From the NCBI GenBank assembly GCA_016802295.1, contig JAESIW010000118.1, positions 567,727-631,726 of the forward strand: a stretch of DNA of 64,000 nucleotides, written 5' to 3'. The stretch comes from Brachionus rotundiformis. Taxonomy: Eukaryota > Rotifera > Eurotatoria > Ploima > Brachionidae. Below, piece after piece: positions 1 to 12,147 of this stretch. Position 1 is the first letter of the stretch, and each line of letters opens with the position of its first letter. The notes under the pieces are model-generated. The model did no database searches. It was given only the letters and a program-made list of their open reading frames with translations, and had not been told where the DNA came from. The position numbers and the translations under genes were made by a program.

Positions 1-2560
1 GCGGTTGAGGTCTTTGATTGGCCTCATTTTTGCTCCTATTTGATGGTAGTGGCTTCATCTCAAGGATACAATTAATCAGTGTTTCGTCAGACTCGATCAC
101 TTGTTTGTAATTGTTCTCCTTGTAGCCTGTTTTGACCTGCATGTATTCATTGAGTTTTTGCTTTTCCATTTTGGCCAAAAATTGCTCTTGCTGTAAATAT
201 TCCAGGCGTATTTGGTCAGCGCGATCATTTTTAAGTGGTTTCATAATCACCGGCTTTTTTTGTTCGACATTCTCGGGTCGAACTATTTGTGACGGTGAGT
301 ACGAATTGCTGACAAAGTCTCTCAAGTCTTTGTTAGATTTGGACATGGTGCTCGAGCTGATCAAATTCATCAGACTCTTTTCTTTTTTGATATCTTCGAT
401 CTTGGAGCCGAGAAACTCGACTGATTTGGCCATGTTTCTTTGATGATGGTAGTGTGAGTTGGGCGACGTGGAGGCCGGTGATGGCGATTCAGTTGAATCA
501 GTCTCAATACTGATCTCCTCGTTGGTATTGGTCATGGATGCTGATGAAGAGGATGAAGAGGACGAGACAGAATTTTGACTGTAACTGGTCAGTCTGCCGC
601 AAAAATGCCTTGAGCTTGGCACCCTAAAGTTAGTGCTAGCACTGTTCAATTTGCTTGACTGAATCAGGCTGTTCAATTGGTTTTCAAAGCTTTTCTTATT
701 CCTAGGCTTGACGGCCGGCTTTTCTACATGGGCCGATGGCTCGGCATTCAAATTCAGCATGCTTGCCGAGTTCGAGGCAAGTTTGAGCAAATTTTCCACA
801 GACTTCTTATCAACAGGATGAAGAGTTTGCTTCTTGGGCTCAAATTTGGCCTCCAAAGTCTCAATTTTGAAGCTTGGACGCGATGTTAGAATATTCTTTA
901 CCAAATGAGACAAGTCTTCTATTTCATTTTTAAGTGTGGGCTCATCTTCTTCTTCCTCATCCACTTCTTTGACAGTCAACTTGGTCTCTTCCACGTCCGA
1001 GTCCACATCGCTCTGATTAGTCAGTGTGTTCTCATCATTTTTGTTGAAACTTTCAGCTGGAGTCAAGTAAACTTGACTGGATCCATGGTTAAGGGTCGAT
1101 TGGGACAAATATTCCGTGTCCGTGTCAGTCCTAGCCTCGTCATTATTCAAGTAAAAGTCATCTATGTCCAATTCTTCAGTGTTTAGCACTTTGCTCAAAT
1201 ACGCCAAGTCCTCCACTGCCTCTTGCTTCAATTTGTCTATTTCCGAGCGCACTTGGTGCAAATTTTTCTCCAAATTTCTATAATACTCAACCAGGTCTTG
1301 CTTATTTTCACCTGAATTTTTTTCACTACCAATCTCAATCTCCCTATCAATCAACCTCTCCACATCAAAATTTTTATTCTCATACTTTTCATTCAAATAG
1401 TCTATTTTAACCTTATTCAAGCTAATTTTGGTTATTTCGTCCACCAAATACTTGGCCACGTCCTTAAGTTCTGTCTCATAGGTGTCCTCTTTTTGCTCAT
1501 CATCACTACCAAGCTCAATTTCAATCTCCACATGCTCGTCAACAGGCTTGATTTCTTTGAGACCATTGAGCCTTTTCTTGTTCAAATTTGACTCCAAATT
1601 GGTCAATTGGTTCACCCGACTTGTATTGGCAACTAGCAAGTTGTACAATTGGTTATTCTCATTGTCAAGCAAAGAGTCAATGTCATTTTTTTCTCCTATT
1701 AGGACAATTTCTTCTTTAATCTTTTTTTCCTCGTTGTCCTCGTCCTCTTCCAAGCAAATGGACTTTCTGGTCTCTATCTCATTGATGCTCAAAGCAGTGA
1801 TCAGCTTATTGTTTTCGTTGATTGTCTTGTTTTGGGCATACAAGGATTTGGTAAGCAAAAATTCACTGTCCTTTTCGGGCAAGTTGTATCTGTTGATCAA
1901 ATTCTGTTCCATTTTGTCATACTTGCTGGAACAATCGAGCTTGCTCAAGTCAAGTTTATGCTGTTCGCTTAGGCGCTCAATCAGATAGCTTAAAATAGAC
2001 TCGGGCTCTTCCTCTGTTTCTGCGCTTCTTTCGTAGTAGGTTCTGTTCAGGTTGTAGACGCGTTTTTTGACTACAGGCTTGTAGTTGAGCTCGTTTTGGA
2101 TGTTCTGGTAGCCGTCTGTGACCTGTTTGGAAAGCTCGAGCATTTGTTTGAAGTCCTCGTGCTCGGAGTCGTGTGACATGTTGTGCGACTCGTCCTCCTC
2201 GATTATGTTGCTCAAGCGATTGGTCTCGTAGCGGAGCGGATTGGTGCGCATCATGGGCTCCGTGTCCTCGGCAACAAAAGGCGACGAGATCAGGAAGAAC
2301 TCGTCCTCTGAATTCTGGAAATTGCAGTTGTACTCGTCGTCATAGGTCCTGAGCTCGTTGTCGTCCATATCCTCTTCGTCGTACACCTCGCTCACTTGGT
2401 GCAGGTTACACGCCTGGTCACTGCTGCTGGCTCCCGAGTCATTCAGTATCATGAACGATTGCACATTGGCCTTTTGCTGATAGTCCGGCAATTCGACCGA
2501 TTGGTTCAGCTCGGTCAAATTGTCGTACTCTTCCGAAATGTCTAATTTCGTCTCGGCCAT
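1..2560 (-). CDS. Long acidic, probably disordered protein, 5' part (runs off left edge)
   Basis: An uninterrupted minus-strand reading frame starts at the ATG at 2560 and stays open to base 1, giving about 853 residues with no stop or obvious intron. I do not recognise the family. The protein is rich in Glu, Asp, Ser, Asn and Lys. It has a very acidic N-terminal 300 residues, a stretch near residues 380-420 with heptad-like Leu and charged spacing that could be a short coiled coil, a poly-Ser run near residue 665, and a more basic Ser/Pro-rich part near the left edge. Base composition is clearly more GC-rich than the flanking DNA, which ends sharply at the ATG, and this supports coding. A scaffold, cytoskeletal or trafficking role is possible, but nothing seen fixes a function. 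The C-terminus and any folded domain may lie outside the window. Confidence 0.75.
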   Translation of the reverse strand, partial: MAETKLDISEEYDNLTELNQSVELPDYQQKANVQSFMILNDSGASSSDQACNLHQVSEVYDEEDMDDNELRTYDDEYNCNFQNSEDEFFLISSPFVAEDTEPMMRTNPLRYETNRLSNIIEEDESHNMSHDSEHEDFKQMLELSKQVTDGYQNIQNELNYKPVVKKRVYNLNRTYYERSAETEEEPESILSYLIERLSEQHKLDLSKLDCSSKYDKMEQNLINRYNLPEKDSEFLLTKSLYAQNKTINENNKLITALSINEIETRKSICLEEDEDNEEKKIKEEIVLIGEKNDIDSLLDNENNQLYNLLVANTSRVNQLTNLESNLNKKRLNGLKEIKPVDEHVEIEIELGSDDEQKEDTYETELKDVAKYLVDEITKISLNKVKIDYLNEKYENKNFDVERLIDREIEIGSEKNSGENKQDLVEYYRNLEKNLHQVRSEIDKLKQEAVEDLAYLSKVLNTEELDIDDFYLNNDEARTDTDTEYLSQSTLNHGSSQVYLTPAESFNKNDENTLTNQSDVDSDVEETKLTVKEVDEEEEDEPTLKNEIEDLSHLVKNILTSRPSFKIETLEAKFEPKKQTLHPVDKKSVENLLKLASNSASMLNLNAEPSAHVEKPAVKPRNKKSFENQLNSLIQSSKLNSASTNFRVPSSRHFCGRLTSYSQNSVSSSSSSSSASMTNTNEEISIETDSTESPSPASTSPNSHYHHQRNMAKSVEFLGSKIEDIKKEKSLMNLISSSTMSKSNKDLRDFVSNSYSPSQIVRPENVEQKKPVIMKPLKNDRADQIRLEYLQQEQFLAKMEKQKLNEYMQVKTGYKENNYKQVIESDETLINCILEMKPLPSNRSKNEANQRPQP

Positions 2561-5289
2561 TCTCGCCTTTTCATTTAAATCTTAAACAAAAACACTTATT
2601 AACCGACCTGATAAATCGAAGCAAAAAAATATTTTTTGCCGATTTGTCTTAATCATAAAATAAATAATTTAAAAAATAAAGAAAAAAATGTTTTTTTAAC
2701 CTAATTTCTCTTATTTAGATAAAATAAATATCCTTGGTTTTTAAGGATTTTATTGTCCGTATTATTTAAAGGTTAATGACCATCGGTCAAAAACCACATT
2801 AGCTGATAATTTAGAGATAAAATATGATTTTCTTAAAAATAATTTTAATATATATAATTTTTTTTATTGTTAATACCAGAAAATTAGGCTCTAGCGAGTT
2901 TGGCAATGTTTGCTAAATATCCTATGGCTTTGGTAAAAGACCTCGGATAATTTGTCGCCTTATAAACAAACACTTACGCAAACTATACTCATTATCTTTG
3001 CCAAAACTAAATATACACCTAATTTTGTGATGACATAAGTGATTTTTATACGAGTATTAGCCGAAAAACAATCAGGCCCTAGTAAAGAAATCGTACAAGA
3101 GCTCAAATTGGAGACTGGCTAAACAAATAGCGATAAGTTTTATGCTTTTTTATGAGCTAGCAAATATTTCTTAATAATTAAGTTTAAAAAAATAGGTTTT
3201 TTTCTAAGAATTAATATTTATTCTCCGTAAAAAAAATATCGTTCTACCTTCAAAGGTGTTTTGTAGATGTTTTTCTAAACAGGAATATTTTTGAATCATT
3301 ATACTTTTAATAATTTATTATAATCTTGGCCTATTTCTGCTCCATTAGTTTCACTTGTTGGTACTTTAGAGACTGTTAGATTGATTAAAATTTTATTTAA
3401 TTAAAGATATGCCTTGACTATCATGCTACTAGAAAGCTTTAGGCACGAAAACCAAGCAAAAAAGAATATAGAGTAATAAATTTACCTTATTATGTCTAAA
3501 GATGATTTTTTTTAGAAATTTTTATATAAATATCTTAAAAATATTAATTTAATCATAACTTTTTTCTAAGGGATATTAATAAAAAATAATATAATAAAAA
3601 ATATAAACTAAACTAATAATTTAAAGTCTTGATCCTAAATTAATGAATAAATGAAAGAGCGGCATTTGAAAGAGATAATAGATATTTTTATTCGCATAAA
3701 TTTAAAAAAAATAGGAAAACTAAGGGCTCATTTGGTTGCCAAGGCCTAAGAAAATAATTGATTTTGTTATAATCGACAAAAGAGCCTAAATTTGTCGTTT
3801 TGTTCATGTCAGATCACAATTTATGACAATTTAATCAAGCAAATAGTTTATAAATTTAAAAATTAAAAAAAAATTAATTTTAACTATTGATTTTTTGCTA
3901 TTCTCTCGTGTGAGCTTGCCTCGCTTACAAACATAATACGAAACAACTAAAACCAAACAATACACCTTTTGAATAATTCTCTTTTTTTTCAATTTAGTAA
4001 AATTTAAATTTTGATAAATTATTCACTGAAATTTGCTTGAAACAGCTTAGGTCCCAGTAGACCCACAATTTCAAAGCCCTAAAGCTACAACCTTGTTTTT
4101 GACTCGTTGACATAGTAAGCCTTGGATCTTGCTGAATACAACACTGCACCAATCTGCCTCCTACAAAAGAGCTACCTGCTATCAAAATAAACTTAAATGG
4201 CAAACATTTAACACTTTTTTTTAAATGCCATCCTTCCAATTTTAATTATTTTGCTAAAACAAACATTTTTTATAATTACATCATTTAAATCTTTTATTTT
4301 AAAATATCAAAACTTAATAAATCAGACCTAATAAGGACTTGAACTCAATTTGCAGGTCTAATTTTATAAACTCAAGTGATCGACAGCTCTTAATTTTGTC
4401 TGAAAAATTTAATTATAATTCTTGGTGACAAATCCTGCATTTATTCTATGAATTGTTTAGTTTCTATGCCATTATGGCGACAAAATTCGATCGAAAAATA
4501 AATTTATCGATTTATTCTCGGTCAATTACACCGGAGGAAACCATTAAGAAAATTAAAGTGGTCACATATGGCCCAGAATAGGTAATTTGAATATTTAAAT
4601 TCAACTATTCGTGATCAATGAATATCCAAAGTCTTAGGAAATAATCGGATTAATTTTCATGTGACACTCGGTGTCCAATATTAAGACCAAATTAAGATCA
4701 AATTTCTTTCTCATAATACTTTGGATTATTTTTTCTTAAATTAAATTTTAAAATAATAAAAAATCTTATCTTTTTTTTTAAACGCGGTATTAATCAGAAA
4801 AATTAACTATTTCAAAGTAATTCGCTGACCTATAATAAAATGCTTGTGCCAATAATTACTTTGCTAAATATAAGTTTAAAAAAATGTGGAGCATAAAATT
4901 TAATTAATACTTTTTGAATTAGAACCGCAAGCTTGGGCCCTAATAACCAATTTAGTAGCAAAAAGCATATTTAAGCAATTATTGCATAACTATCAATGGC
5001 CAGGTGCATTTGTAATAAATTCATCCAAAATTCTGAATAGCTTATTTAAATTGTAAACTCCTAATGAAGACATGATTTAAATTTTCCCATAAAAATTTTA
5101 AAATACAAAATGTTAATCTCTTGTAATCTTGACTTGAATAAATGTCACTCGACTGAACCAAAATCTAGTGGCCTAATTTAAATTAAATTAACTTTGATCA
5201 ATATATAAATTTTTATATGTTTTTTTTTCTTTGTCGATTTAAATATTTATATTTATTTTGAAAATAAAGATGCATCATAAAAAAAAGAA
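2561..5289. other. Intergenic AT-rich DNA with one GC-richer island
   Basis: No supported gene is visible here. Most of it is AT-rich with many A/T homopolymers. A stretch of about 240 bp at 3990-4235 is richer in GC and is open on the minus strand for about 80 codons. Its product resembles no family I know and the stretch may be a decayed repeat. Confidence 0.5.
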
Positions 5290-5832
5290 TTATTTTTTAC
5301 CTAATTCATTGCTTGAATCCATAATTTTGTTTTCGATTGTATTTGGTCTTTGCAGTGGTTTTGGCTTGTACCAATTTGAATTTAATGAGTGCGATGAAGA
5401 CATGGGAGAAGAGAGAGCATTTTTGAAATTAAACGAGCAGGTTTCGTGTGCCGAGTGGCTCGAGGTGGATCGCTTCATCACAGGTGTGAGGATATTCAGC
5501 GACTTTGACTCCACACTGCTCAAATTGGAATCATTTTTCTCATATCTTGATCTGTGTCGACTATGGCTTGACTTAGACCGGATTCTGTCATACCGACTTT
5601 TGGATGACGTAATTGTCCGGTTGTCGCCAAGCATCACTATCTTTGGTCTGGTTAAATCCAACTTGTGGCTTTGTTTTTGTTTTATTAGTTCTAATTTTAA
5701 ATTTGGTTTTAAAAGACTTGAGGAGTTTAAATTTTCCAATGAACTCAAAAACCGCCTTTCATATTCCTCAATTGATTCGAGCTTTTGCTCTATGCTCCTG
5801 GACTCGGCGCTTGGCAATATCTGACTTGGCAT
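5290..5832 (-). CDS. Small Ser-rich basic hypothetical protein (180 aa)
   Basis: A 180-codon minus-strand frame with its own ATG at 5832 and a stop at 5290. The product is hydrophilic and rich in Ser, Lys, Arg and Asn, with several Arg-Ser and Ser-Ser clusters in the middle. It has no signal peptide and no recognisable domain. The opposite strand is also open over the same span, but its translation is rich in Phe, Leu and Cys in the way expected of the antisense of a Ser-rich protein, so I prefer the minus strand. The locally raised GC content fits a coding segment. It could be a stand-alone gene or one exon of a larger gene. I do not recognise it. Confidence 0.45.
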   Translation of the reverse strand: MPSQILPSAESRSIEQKLESIEEYERRFLSSLENLNSSSLLKPNLKLELIKQKQSHKLDLTRPKIVMLGDNRTITSSKSRYDRIRSKSSHSRHRSRYEKNDSNLSSVESKSLNILTPVMKRSTSSHSAHETCSFNFKNALSSPMSSSHSLNSNWYKPKPLQRPNTIENKIMDSSNELGKK

Positions 5833-8800
5833 CTTGATTATTATGATACAATAAAATTTTAAAAAAACATTTAAATTCTACAATTTAAAATCAATTTTAT
5901 TAAATTTTCTAAAATGTTAACTATTACTTGTTAAATAATATTGATGACGTTGGATGATAATTTATTGCCTAGAATCGTATATTTAGATAAAATAAAATTC
6001 AAATTATTATACTTTCAAAGTGTTTATAAAAGAGCTAAATTTTGAGATGAAAAATAGTTCTGATATGATTAGGAGTAAAAACTTTAATGGATATAAATGA
6101 GCCTAGTTTCATTAGCTTAATTGAATAACAATTTTGCCAAAAAACTTCGATTCCGGAAGCTATTTGTTATTTGTTTGATTTCCCCAGGAAAATTAGGCAA
6201 ATTTTTATAGTCATTTATTAATTAAACACTGTATGCTTATAATTTTTGATAAAAAAAAAAAATTTATTTCATTCTCTCAATTAGACCTCTTATCGGGAAA
6301 AGGAATTGCCAAGAATTTGGTTTGTTCGCAAATCCTTGAATTTACAAACACTTTTATTCAAAATAGATATTGTCTACTAAACAAAACTTGTCTATACATT
6401 GACAATAATTGTTTTAAACAATAAAAAAAAGTATTGAACGTGTAAATCTATATAAATATTTTCCCTAATATAATAATTTAACTATAATGATCAAAATTAT
6501 ATTTGAAGTATTGATAAGAGAAAGAGAGCACATGATAAAATATTTGCTTTGAACAAAAACTATGTGACAATAGGCAAAATAAAATGCTTAAACTTGGCCA
6601 AACAAATGCTTTAATCGACTAGAAGTAGCACTTTTTAAAGAACGCCTAGTTGCCAAATTCATCCTAATTTAGTTACTTAATAAAGTTTTGTTTGTTCTAA
6701 AGGTGAATCCTGTTTGTAAATAAAGCTTTACAATAAATTAAGCTTGACAGCTATAACCTCGTTTGCCTAATTCCAAATGAGCCCTAAAACTTGATAAAGA
6801 TAAAATATTTATGCAATTTCATAGAGCATTTAAATCCGAGCTCATTTAGACAAAAAAGATTAGAGCTCTTATTAGTTTTTTTGTGATTTAATTTTTTTAA
6901 TAAATAGCTTATTATTTAAAAATTTATGTCACTTTTGTGGGTTTCTCTCATGGTTTTTTATACAACAACGAAAAAAAATTTTAAATAAAAATGACCAATT
7001 CTCAAATTAATTGAATAAAGTTTAATTTAAAAAAGAAAAAAACAAGGACGTATCAGATTTTGGAGAAATTTGATGCCGCTTAATGAGAAAAAAATTCATT
7101 TTCTGTGGCACTGATTTGTTCTAAATTTGACCATTTGTTTATTTTTTGCATTAACCAACTCGGGCATGACTAATCTGCAAAAAATCTGGGAAAATAATTT
7201 CACATTAAATCGTCAAGTTTGTCATCAAATACTTGACTTGGAATTTTAGTAGCTTTCGGTTCATAATGAGAGATTGGAAATTCTCTTTTATCTTTAAGAA
7301 ACTAGAGAGCAAATAAAAAGCTTTTAACTTATTATTAAGGGTCTCTTAAAGTATTTTGCTAGCTTAAAAACTCAAACCCTTGAAATTCGGCCTACCACTT
7401 GCCGTAATTCAGAAGCACTAATCTGGTACACGGATCAGATCCAAAAAACTATCTCTATGTAGAAAAAAATTTAATCAAATTTAAACCTAAAATTTAGACT
7501 TATTTAATTAGATAGATAGAAAAGTAAACACTGACTAGTTGGTCAAAAAAAAAAAATTAGACCACGTATGATCGAATAGCTCTTGGTTGTTCTATTAATT
7601 TAATAAAAATTTTAATTAAAAATTCAGATAGCAAAAAAAAAAAATAAACAATAAAATAGATACGAAATATTTCATAAATTTAATGACTTTTATTTATTTG
7701 TATCTAAAAGTAGTTTAGTGATTAAATTAATCTAAGAAAAACACGGATTAATTGAGTTACGTCGGTCTTATTAAATGTCGAATGCTGTAAACTAGGGGCT
7801 TAAATATTTGTCCGGAATCAAAGCTTAGAAAAAGGTGAAAAGAAACAAAAAAGAGCTAATAAATTGAATTAGACTTGTCAAAAATTAAATTAATCTTGTC
7901 TCATTTGAATTTGGTAGATATTTAAAAATATTTTGAGAGAAATAAGCTAATGAGTATTGGATTTCAAAATAAGCATGCAATGGAAAACAAACTAGATTGT
8001 GGACTTGGGAGTTTAGGTGATTAAAAAGTGTTGAAAATCGTGTCGAATACTATTTTTTACGGACATGAATTATCTATAGAAAATAAAAAAATAAGAATTG
8101 AATATTTTTTTTCATGATGTTTACACTTTGTTGTCAATTAAAAATGATAAAATGGCTCATGATAAATTAAAATGATTAATTTAAAGCTATTTTATTTGTT
8201 AATTTCGTTATTCTAATAGTTATATAACTTTTTTTGAGATAAGATCTCATTGATTAGATAAAACGGGCCTATTTTGTATTCAAATAATTAAAATTATTTT
8301 TATCCTTAAATTATAAATTGGAAAGCGACATTGAACCAGATACAAAACTTAAAGTTCAATCTAACTCTATCTTTGGTATTTGAATCAAAGGCCAAAAAAT
8401 GCTTAGTGGCGCGGCTTTGGGGCTAATTAATCGAGATCTGATAAAATCTAAAATATCAATCAAAAACTTCTAAAACCATCAAAAAAAATTAGGCTAAATT
8501 TTATTTAAAATCGAAGCTATTCAGTTTATTTGTTCATTTAAGACTTAACTTTGGATCTAATTAGAATACCTATTTATATAGTTGGCTAAGAAGATGGCTA
8601 AAGCCCACGTAACAATTCAAAAACTTGAACTAAGCTCTAAAAAAACATCTTAAGAATCGAGAATTTGAAGCTAATTTTGCTCATCAAAATGAGATAACTA
8701 GTTTTCTGCATAAAGCCGAGGGAATATCTCATTTAATTGAGCTGTCTAGGGGAAAAATAGACCTATTTTGCATTCTTGCCAATTCGATTATATCAATCAG

Positions 8801-9842
8801 TAAAAAGCCTTAAATTAAAAATATAAAAAATATAAAATTATATAAATTTTCTTTAAATTATTGGTTTCATTCTAAACAAAAAAAATAAAAAAGAATTATA
8901 AACTTGCTTTTTTTTTATATTAAACAAATATTAGAATAAAATGGATGCAAAGCCACTACGAGCGGAACATTGTTTTTACTTTGTTTTCATTTAGCAAATA
9001 TTAATCAATCACTCTAATTTTGGCCAGGGCTCACAGACTACACGAAATCCGTTTAAGTCTGAAAATATCGATTTTTCGACCTGAGCCAATTTAAAAAATT
9101 AATTTTTTAATAAATTATTTTATTAGAGTTTTAAATTGTGTTTCTGTGTCTATTTGTGGGCAAAAATTGTTTTGTTTTTTTTTTGTATATATCTTATCTT
9201 TAATCAAGCTGATTTGTTCAAATAAAAGAAATGTATGACCTCAAGGCTAATTTTAAATTAATTTAATTTATTTCAAGCTAATCAAATTTAAATTGAATTT
9301 TTAGAATTTTTCAATTAGGAACACAGTCAGTTTAGGAGAGCTGGTTACAATTCTATGAATGATTGATGAACAACAAATACATTTGAACCCAGATTCAGTT
9401 GTCATTTTTTAAGTGCTTTATGGTCTATTGTCTTTAAAGGCTGCTTTTTTCACAAAATAGATAAATATTGCCAAATACTTAATTTATGTGTCTAAAAAAT
9501 TAATAAAATTGATTTATAATTAAAAATCTACCTATAATCAAATATGACTAAATAATCTACTTTTTGCTTTAATATTTAACAAGACTTTAATTAAAATATA
9601 ATTAATTTTTGGGAGCTATTTTAGCAAATGATTTTTAGGCAAAAAATTTTGTTCAAAATGGTGCATTAATAAAAGGTAATAAAAATTTTATTATTCTATT
9701 TAATAAATAAGAAATTCTAGTGTTTTATTAAAATACTTCCTTTAAAATTGTAAATTATTGAATGTCAACTCAAGTAGTTTTATCTTAACTTGAAAAATAA
9801 AACAGCTATAAGTAGACATTGTTTTAAAATGAAATTGAAAAA
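5833..9842. other. Intergenic AT-rich DNA
   Basis: About 4 kb of very AT-rich sequence with short A/T runs and frequent stops in all frames. I see no gene, tRNA, transposon motif or tandem array. Confidence 0.5.
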
Positions 9843-10409
9843 ATGAAAAATTTGCTCTTTTTTTTGGTACTAATAGATATTTTCTTCTTGAATAGTTGCC
9901 GAGGAAATACCAAAAATGGATTTGTAATCATAATTGACTTGAGCCATGGTTTCAGTAATTTGAAATTGGATGTTTTGAAATCGGACCTTATCGATTTTAT
10001 TAACCAAATGGAGGAGACCAGTGAAGAAGTAAATCTCACCCTAATGATAATATCACAGGGTTTAAAAATAATTGATAGTCAAATGTCTGAAGATAAGATC
10101 AAATTATTGAGAGAAATTAGTAAAATGGAATCAAATTTTGAAATAAAAAAACCAAAATTTATGGCCATTTGCTTAGAATTGGCTGAATGGATGATAAAAA
10201 ATGGCCAAGACAGTTATGGAACAGTCATTTTAATTACAAAGGCAGATTATGATCTTGGAACTTTGATTTCGTTTAGAAAAATTTTAAACCGATTGAAAAA
10301 CTTAACAAACTTGGTTATTTTAAATAATCCTTTGTTCGAGACTTTTAATAGCAAAATTTTGCTATCAAATGAACAAAAATATGTTTCATCTCTGACACAA
10401 TTGTGGTAA
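9843..10409 (+). CDS. Secreted protein with vWA-like (Rossmann-type) fold pattern, 188 aa
   Basis: The frame opens with a clear signal peptide: a short basic start, a Leu/Phe-rich core and a small-residue cleavage region near residue 20. The rest shows alternating hydrophobic strands and amphipathic helices, with FVIIIDLS near residue 27, LTLMII near 65, TVILITKA near 127 and LVILNN near 157. This is the pattern of a von Willebrand factor A or related Rossmann fold. The Asp-x-Ser start of a MIDAS site is present, but the second Ser position is not convincing, so metal binding is uncertain. The length, about 165 residues after the signal, fits one vWA domain. The stop is followed by an AATAAA at about 10490. 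It is convergent with the S28 peptidase gene, about 150 bp apart. The assignment is by pattern only. Confidence 0.55.
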   Translation: MKNLLFFLVLIDIFFLNSCRGNTKNGFVIIIDLSHGFSNLKLDVLKSDLIDFINQMEETSEEVNLTLMIISQGLKIIDSQMSEDKIKLLREISKMESNFEIKKPKFMAICLELAEWMIKNGQDSYGTVILITKADYDLGTLISFRKILNRLKNLTNLVILNNPLFETFNSKILLSNEQKYVSSLTQLW

Positions 10410-10561
10410 AATTGGTACCATTTTTGATTTTTGTCCAAGAGATATTTTTAATTTTTGATGTATTTAATAGATTTAATATATATTTTCAATAAATAAAAAA
10501 AAATGACTGTGTTTTTTTTTCGAAAATTTATTTAATAAAAATTAAAATTAATTTATCTATT

Positions 10562-12147
10562 TTAATGTGACAACCATTCAGAAATTTTGGCATCAATTTT
10601 TTGTCTGGCTTGAATTAGCGAGATTGGATCTCGATCACTAGCAGGATACAAGTCAGCACAATGAGCTGTTCCTTTTATGAAAATTGTGTCTGTGAACGTG
10701 TTTGGTGGTCTAGCAGTGAAACCAAGCGCGTGCCACGGATCAATTTCACCATTTATGAACACAACACGCGAACCTTCATAATTGTATCCACCATAATTGG
10801 TATTCGTGTCCAAAACAGATCTTTCTAACAATTTGATGTCATAATCAGGTCCGTAAATGTCCTTGCACTGTTGTATATAAAATTGAGCAGGTACTGTCTG
10901 ACCAAATGGATGTCTTGTAGAATCAGTTGATTGAAAGAAGCCAAACTCGATGCAAGTTTGATAAGTCCATTGTCGACCACCCACAGCAGCTTCTGTGTCC
11001 CAGGATGTTTGCTGTAGTTCTTTTATAAATTTTTCATATGATATGTCCAAGCATGATTGAGCGAATTCTTGTAAAAATATATCATTGACAGCTGCGTATC
11101 TGGTCAGCGGATCTCCAATGCTCTCATGAGCCATAGTATCACACAATAAATCAATAGTAATAGAACTATTACCTGATAAACGGTTGTCTTTGTTGTACTG
11201 GACTGCTTCTTCGAAGTTGCCAGACACAGCAGAATAAAAGTTGGTCACATCATCATCTGAATTAATTGGATCACATGTACGGAATAGTTTTTGCAAAGTT
11301 GTACGGCCTCCCTCAGTTTTCATCAAATCTTCTATTTGTTTGGTAGCCTGTGCAATATAGCGTGGGCATTTGGCTGAATATAAAGATAATGAGTTATTGA
11401 CTACAACTAAATAATCTGTAAAATTAATCAAGGCTAACATTGGTGCTGAAGAGCTAACTGCCCCATAGACCAAATGAGGATATTTGAGTCTAAACCAGGC
11501 ACTTAAAGACCCGGGATATGAACCACCAAAAGAAATCCATCTATTTGAATCACTAAGATTAAAACTAGAATGAATGAATTGGCGAAAGGTGGCCAGATCA
11601 GCTAAGCCTTGTTCACTGCTTAGATATTTTAAGTTTTCTGTACTCATGTCCTCAGTAGGTCGGCTTTTTCCATAAAATCTATGCTCTAACATTACCAGTA
11701 AAGCATTCTTTTAAAAAATTTTTAATAAAACAAATAAAAATGAGGCACAAAATTTACATATTTCTTGGCCAGTTCTACCCAATTGCCTTTGGTCATCCAG
11801 ATTGGATTTTCTTCGCCTTCACCTCCTATCATTAAAAAAACAGGTCCTGATTCTCGCCTAAAAAATTGATCATTTACCCAGTAGCGCTATTAAATTTTAA
11901 AGTTATTCAGAGCAGAAAATTTTGGACATTTTCTAGTCACCTGTTTCCAAGTTCGCTTATCAGCTTCTTTAAAATGGTCAAGCTCTTGGTCATAGTATAA
12001 ATCTGTAATGTTATTTTCCAATTTAAAGAGTCTGATTTTTTCCGAGCTCTTATAAAACCGACGTCCGCGAATAAATTGGTTTAATGATTCGCTATAGTTT
12101 AAGGAAAATAAAATAATTGTTATAGTCAAAAATTGCTTTAAAATCAT
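10562..12147 (-). CDS. Peptidase family S28 (prolyl carboxypeptidase / thymus-specific serine protease type), 3 exons
   Basis: Three minus-strand exons join in phase 0: 12147-11941, 11886-11758 and 11707-10562. The introns are 54 and 50 bp with GT..AG ends, and the product is 493 residues. An N-terminal signal peptide of about 20 residues indicates a secreted or lysosomal enzyme. The family landmarks are all there: a QxLDHF-like motif late in exon 1, a GPVFLMIGGEG oxyanion-region block in exon 2, LEHRFYGKS at the start of exon 3, the nucleophile Ser175 in GGSYPG, Asp435 in NGEIDPWH and His461 in GTAHCAD. S28 enzymes cleave after proline near peptide ends. Length and motif spacing match the K12H4.7/PRSS16-like branch. 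The triad is intact, so the enzyme is probably active. It overlaps no neighbour. Confidence 0.93.

Noticed and set aside
1482..1988. Plus-strand 168-codon frame in the left-edge gene
   Set aside because: Lies fully inside the long minus-strand coding frame and reads as Ser/Leu low complexity, so it is an antisense artefact.
3994..4239. 81-codon minus-strand frame in a GC-richer island
   Set aside because: No signal for start context, splice sites or family. The island looks more like a decayed repeat, so it is noted only inside the intergenic entry.
4320..4400. tRNA-like B box (GAGTTCAAGTCC) on the minus strand
   Set aside because: No matching A box at proper spacing and no cloverleaf could be drawn.
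5258..5824. Plus-strand 188-codon frame opposite the Ser-rich minus-strand gene
   Set aside because: Its Phe/Leu/Cys-rich product is what the antisense of a Ser/Arg/Lys-rich protein gives. Only the minus strand looks protein-like.
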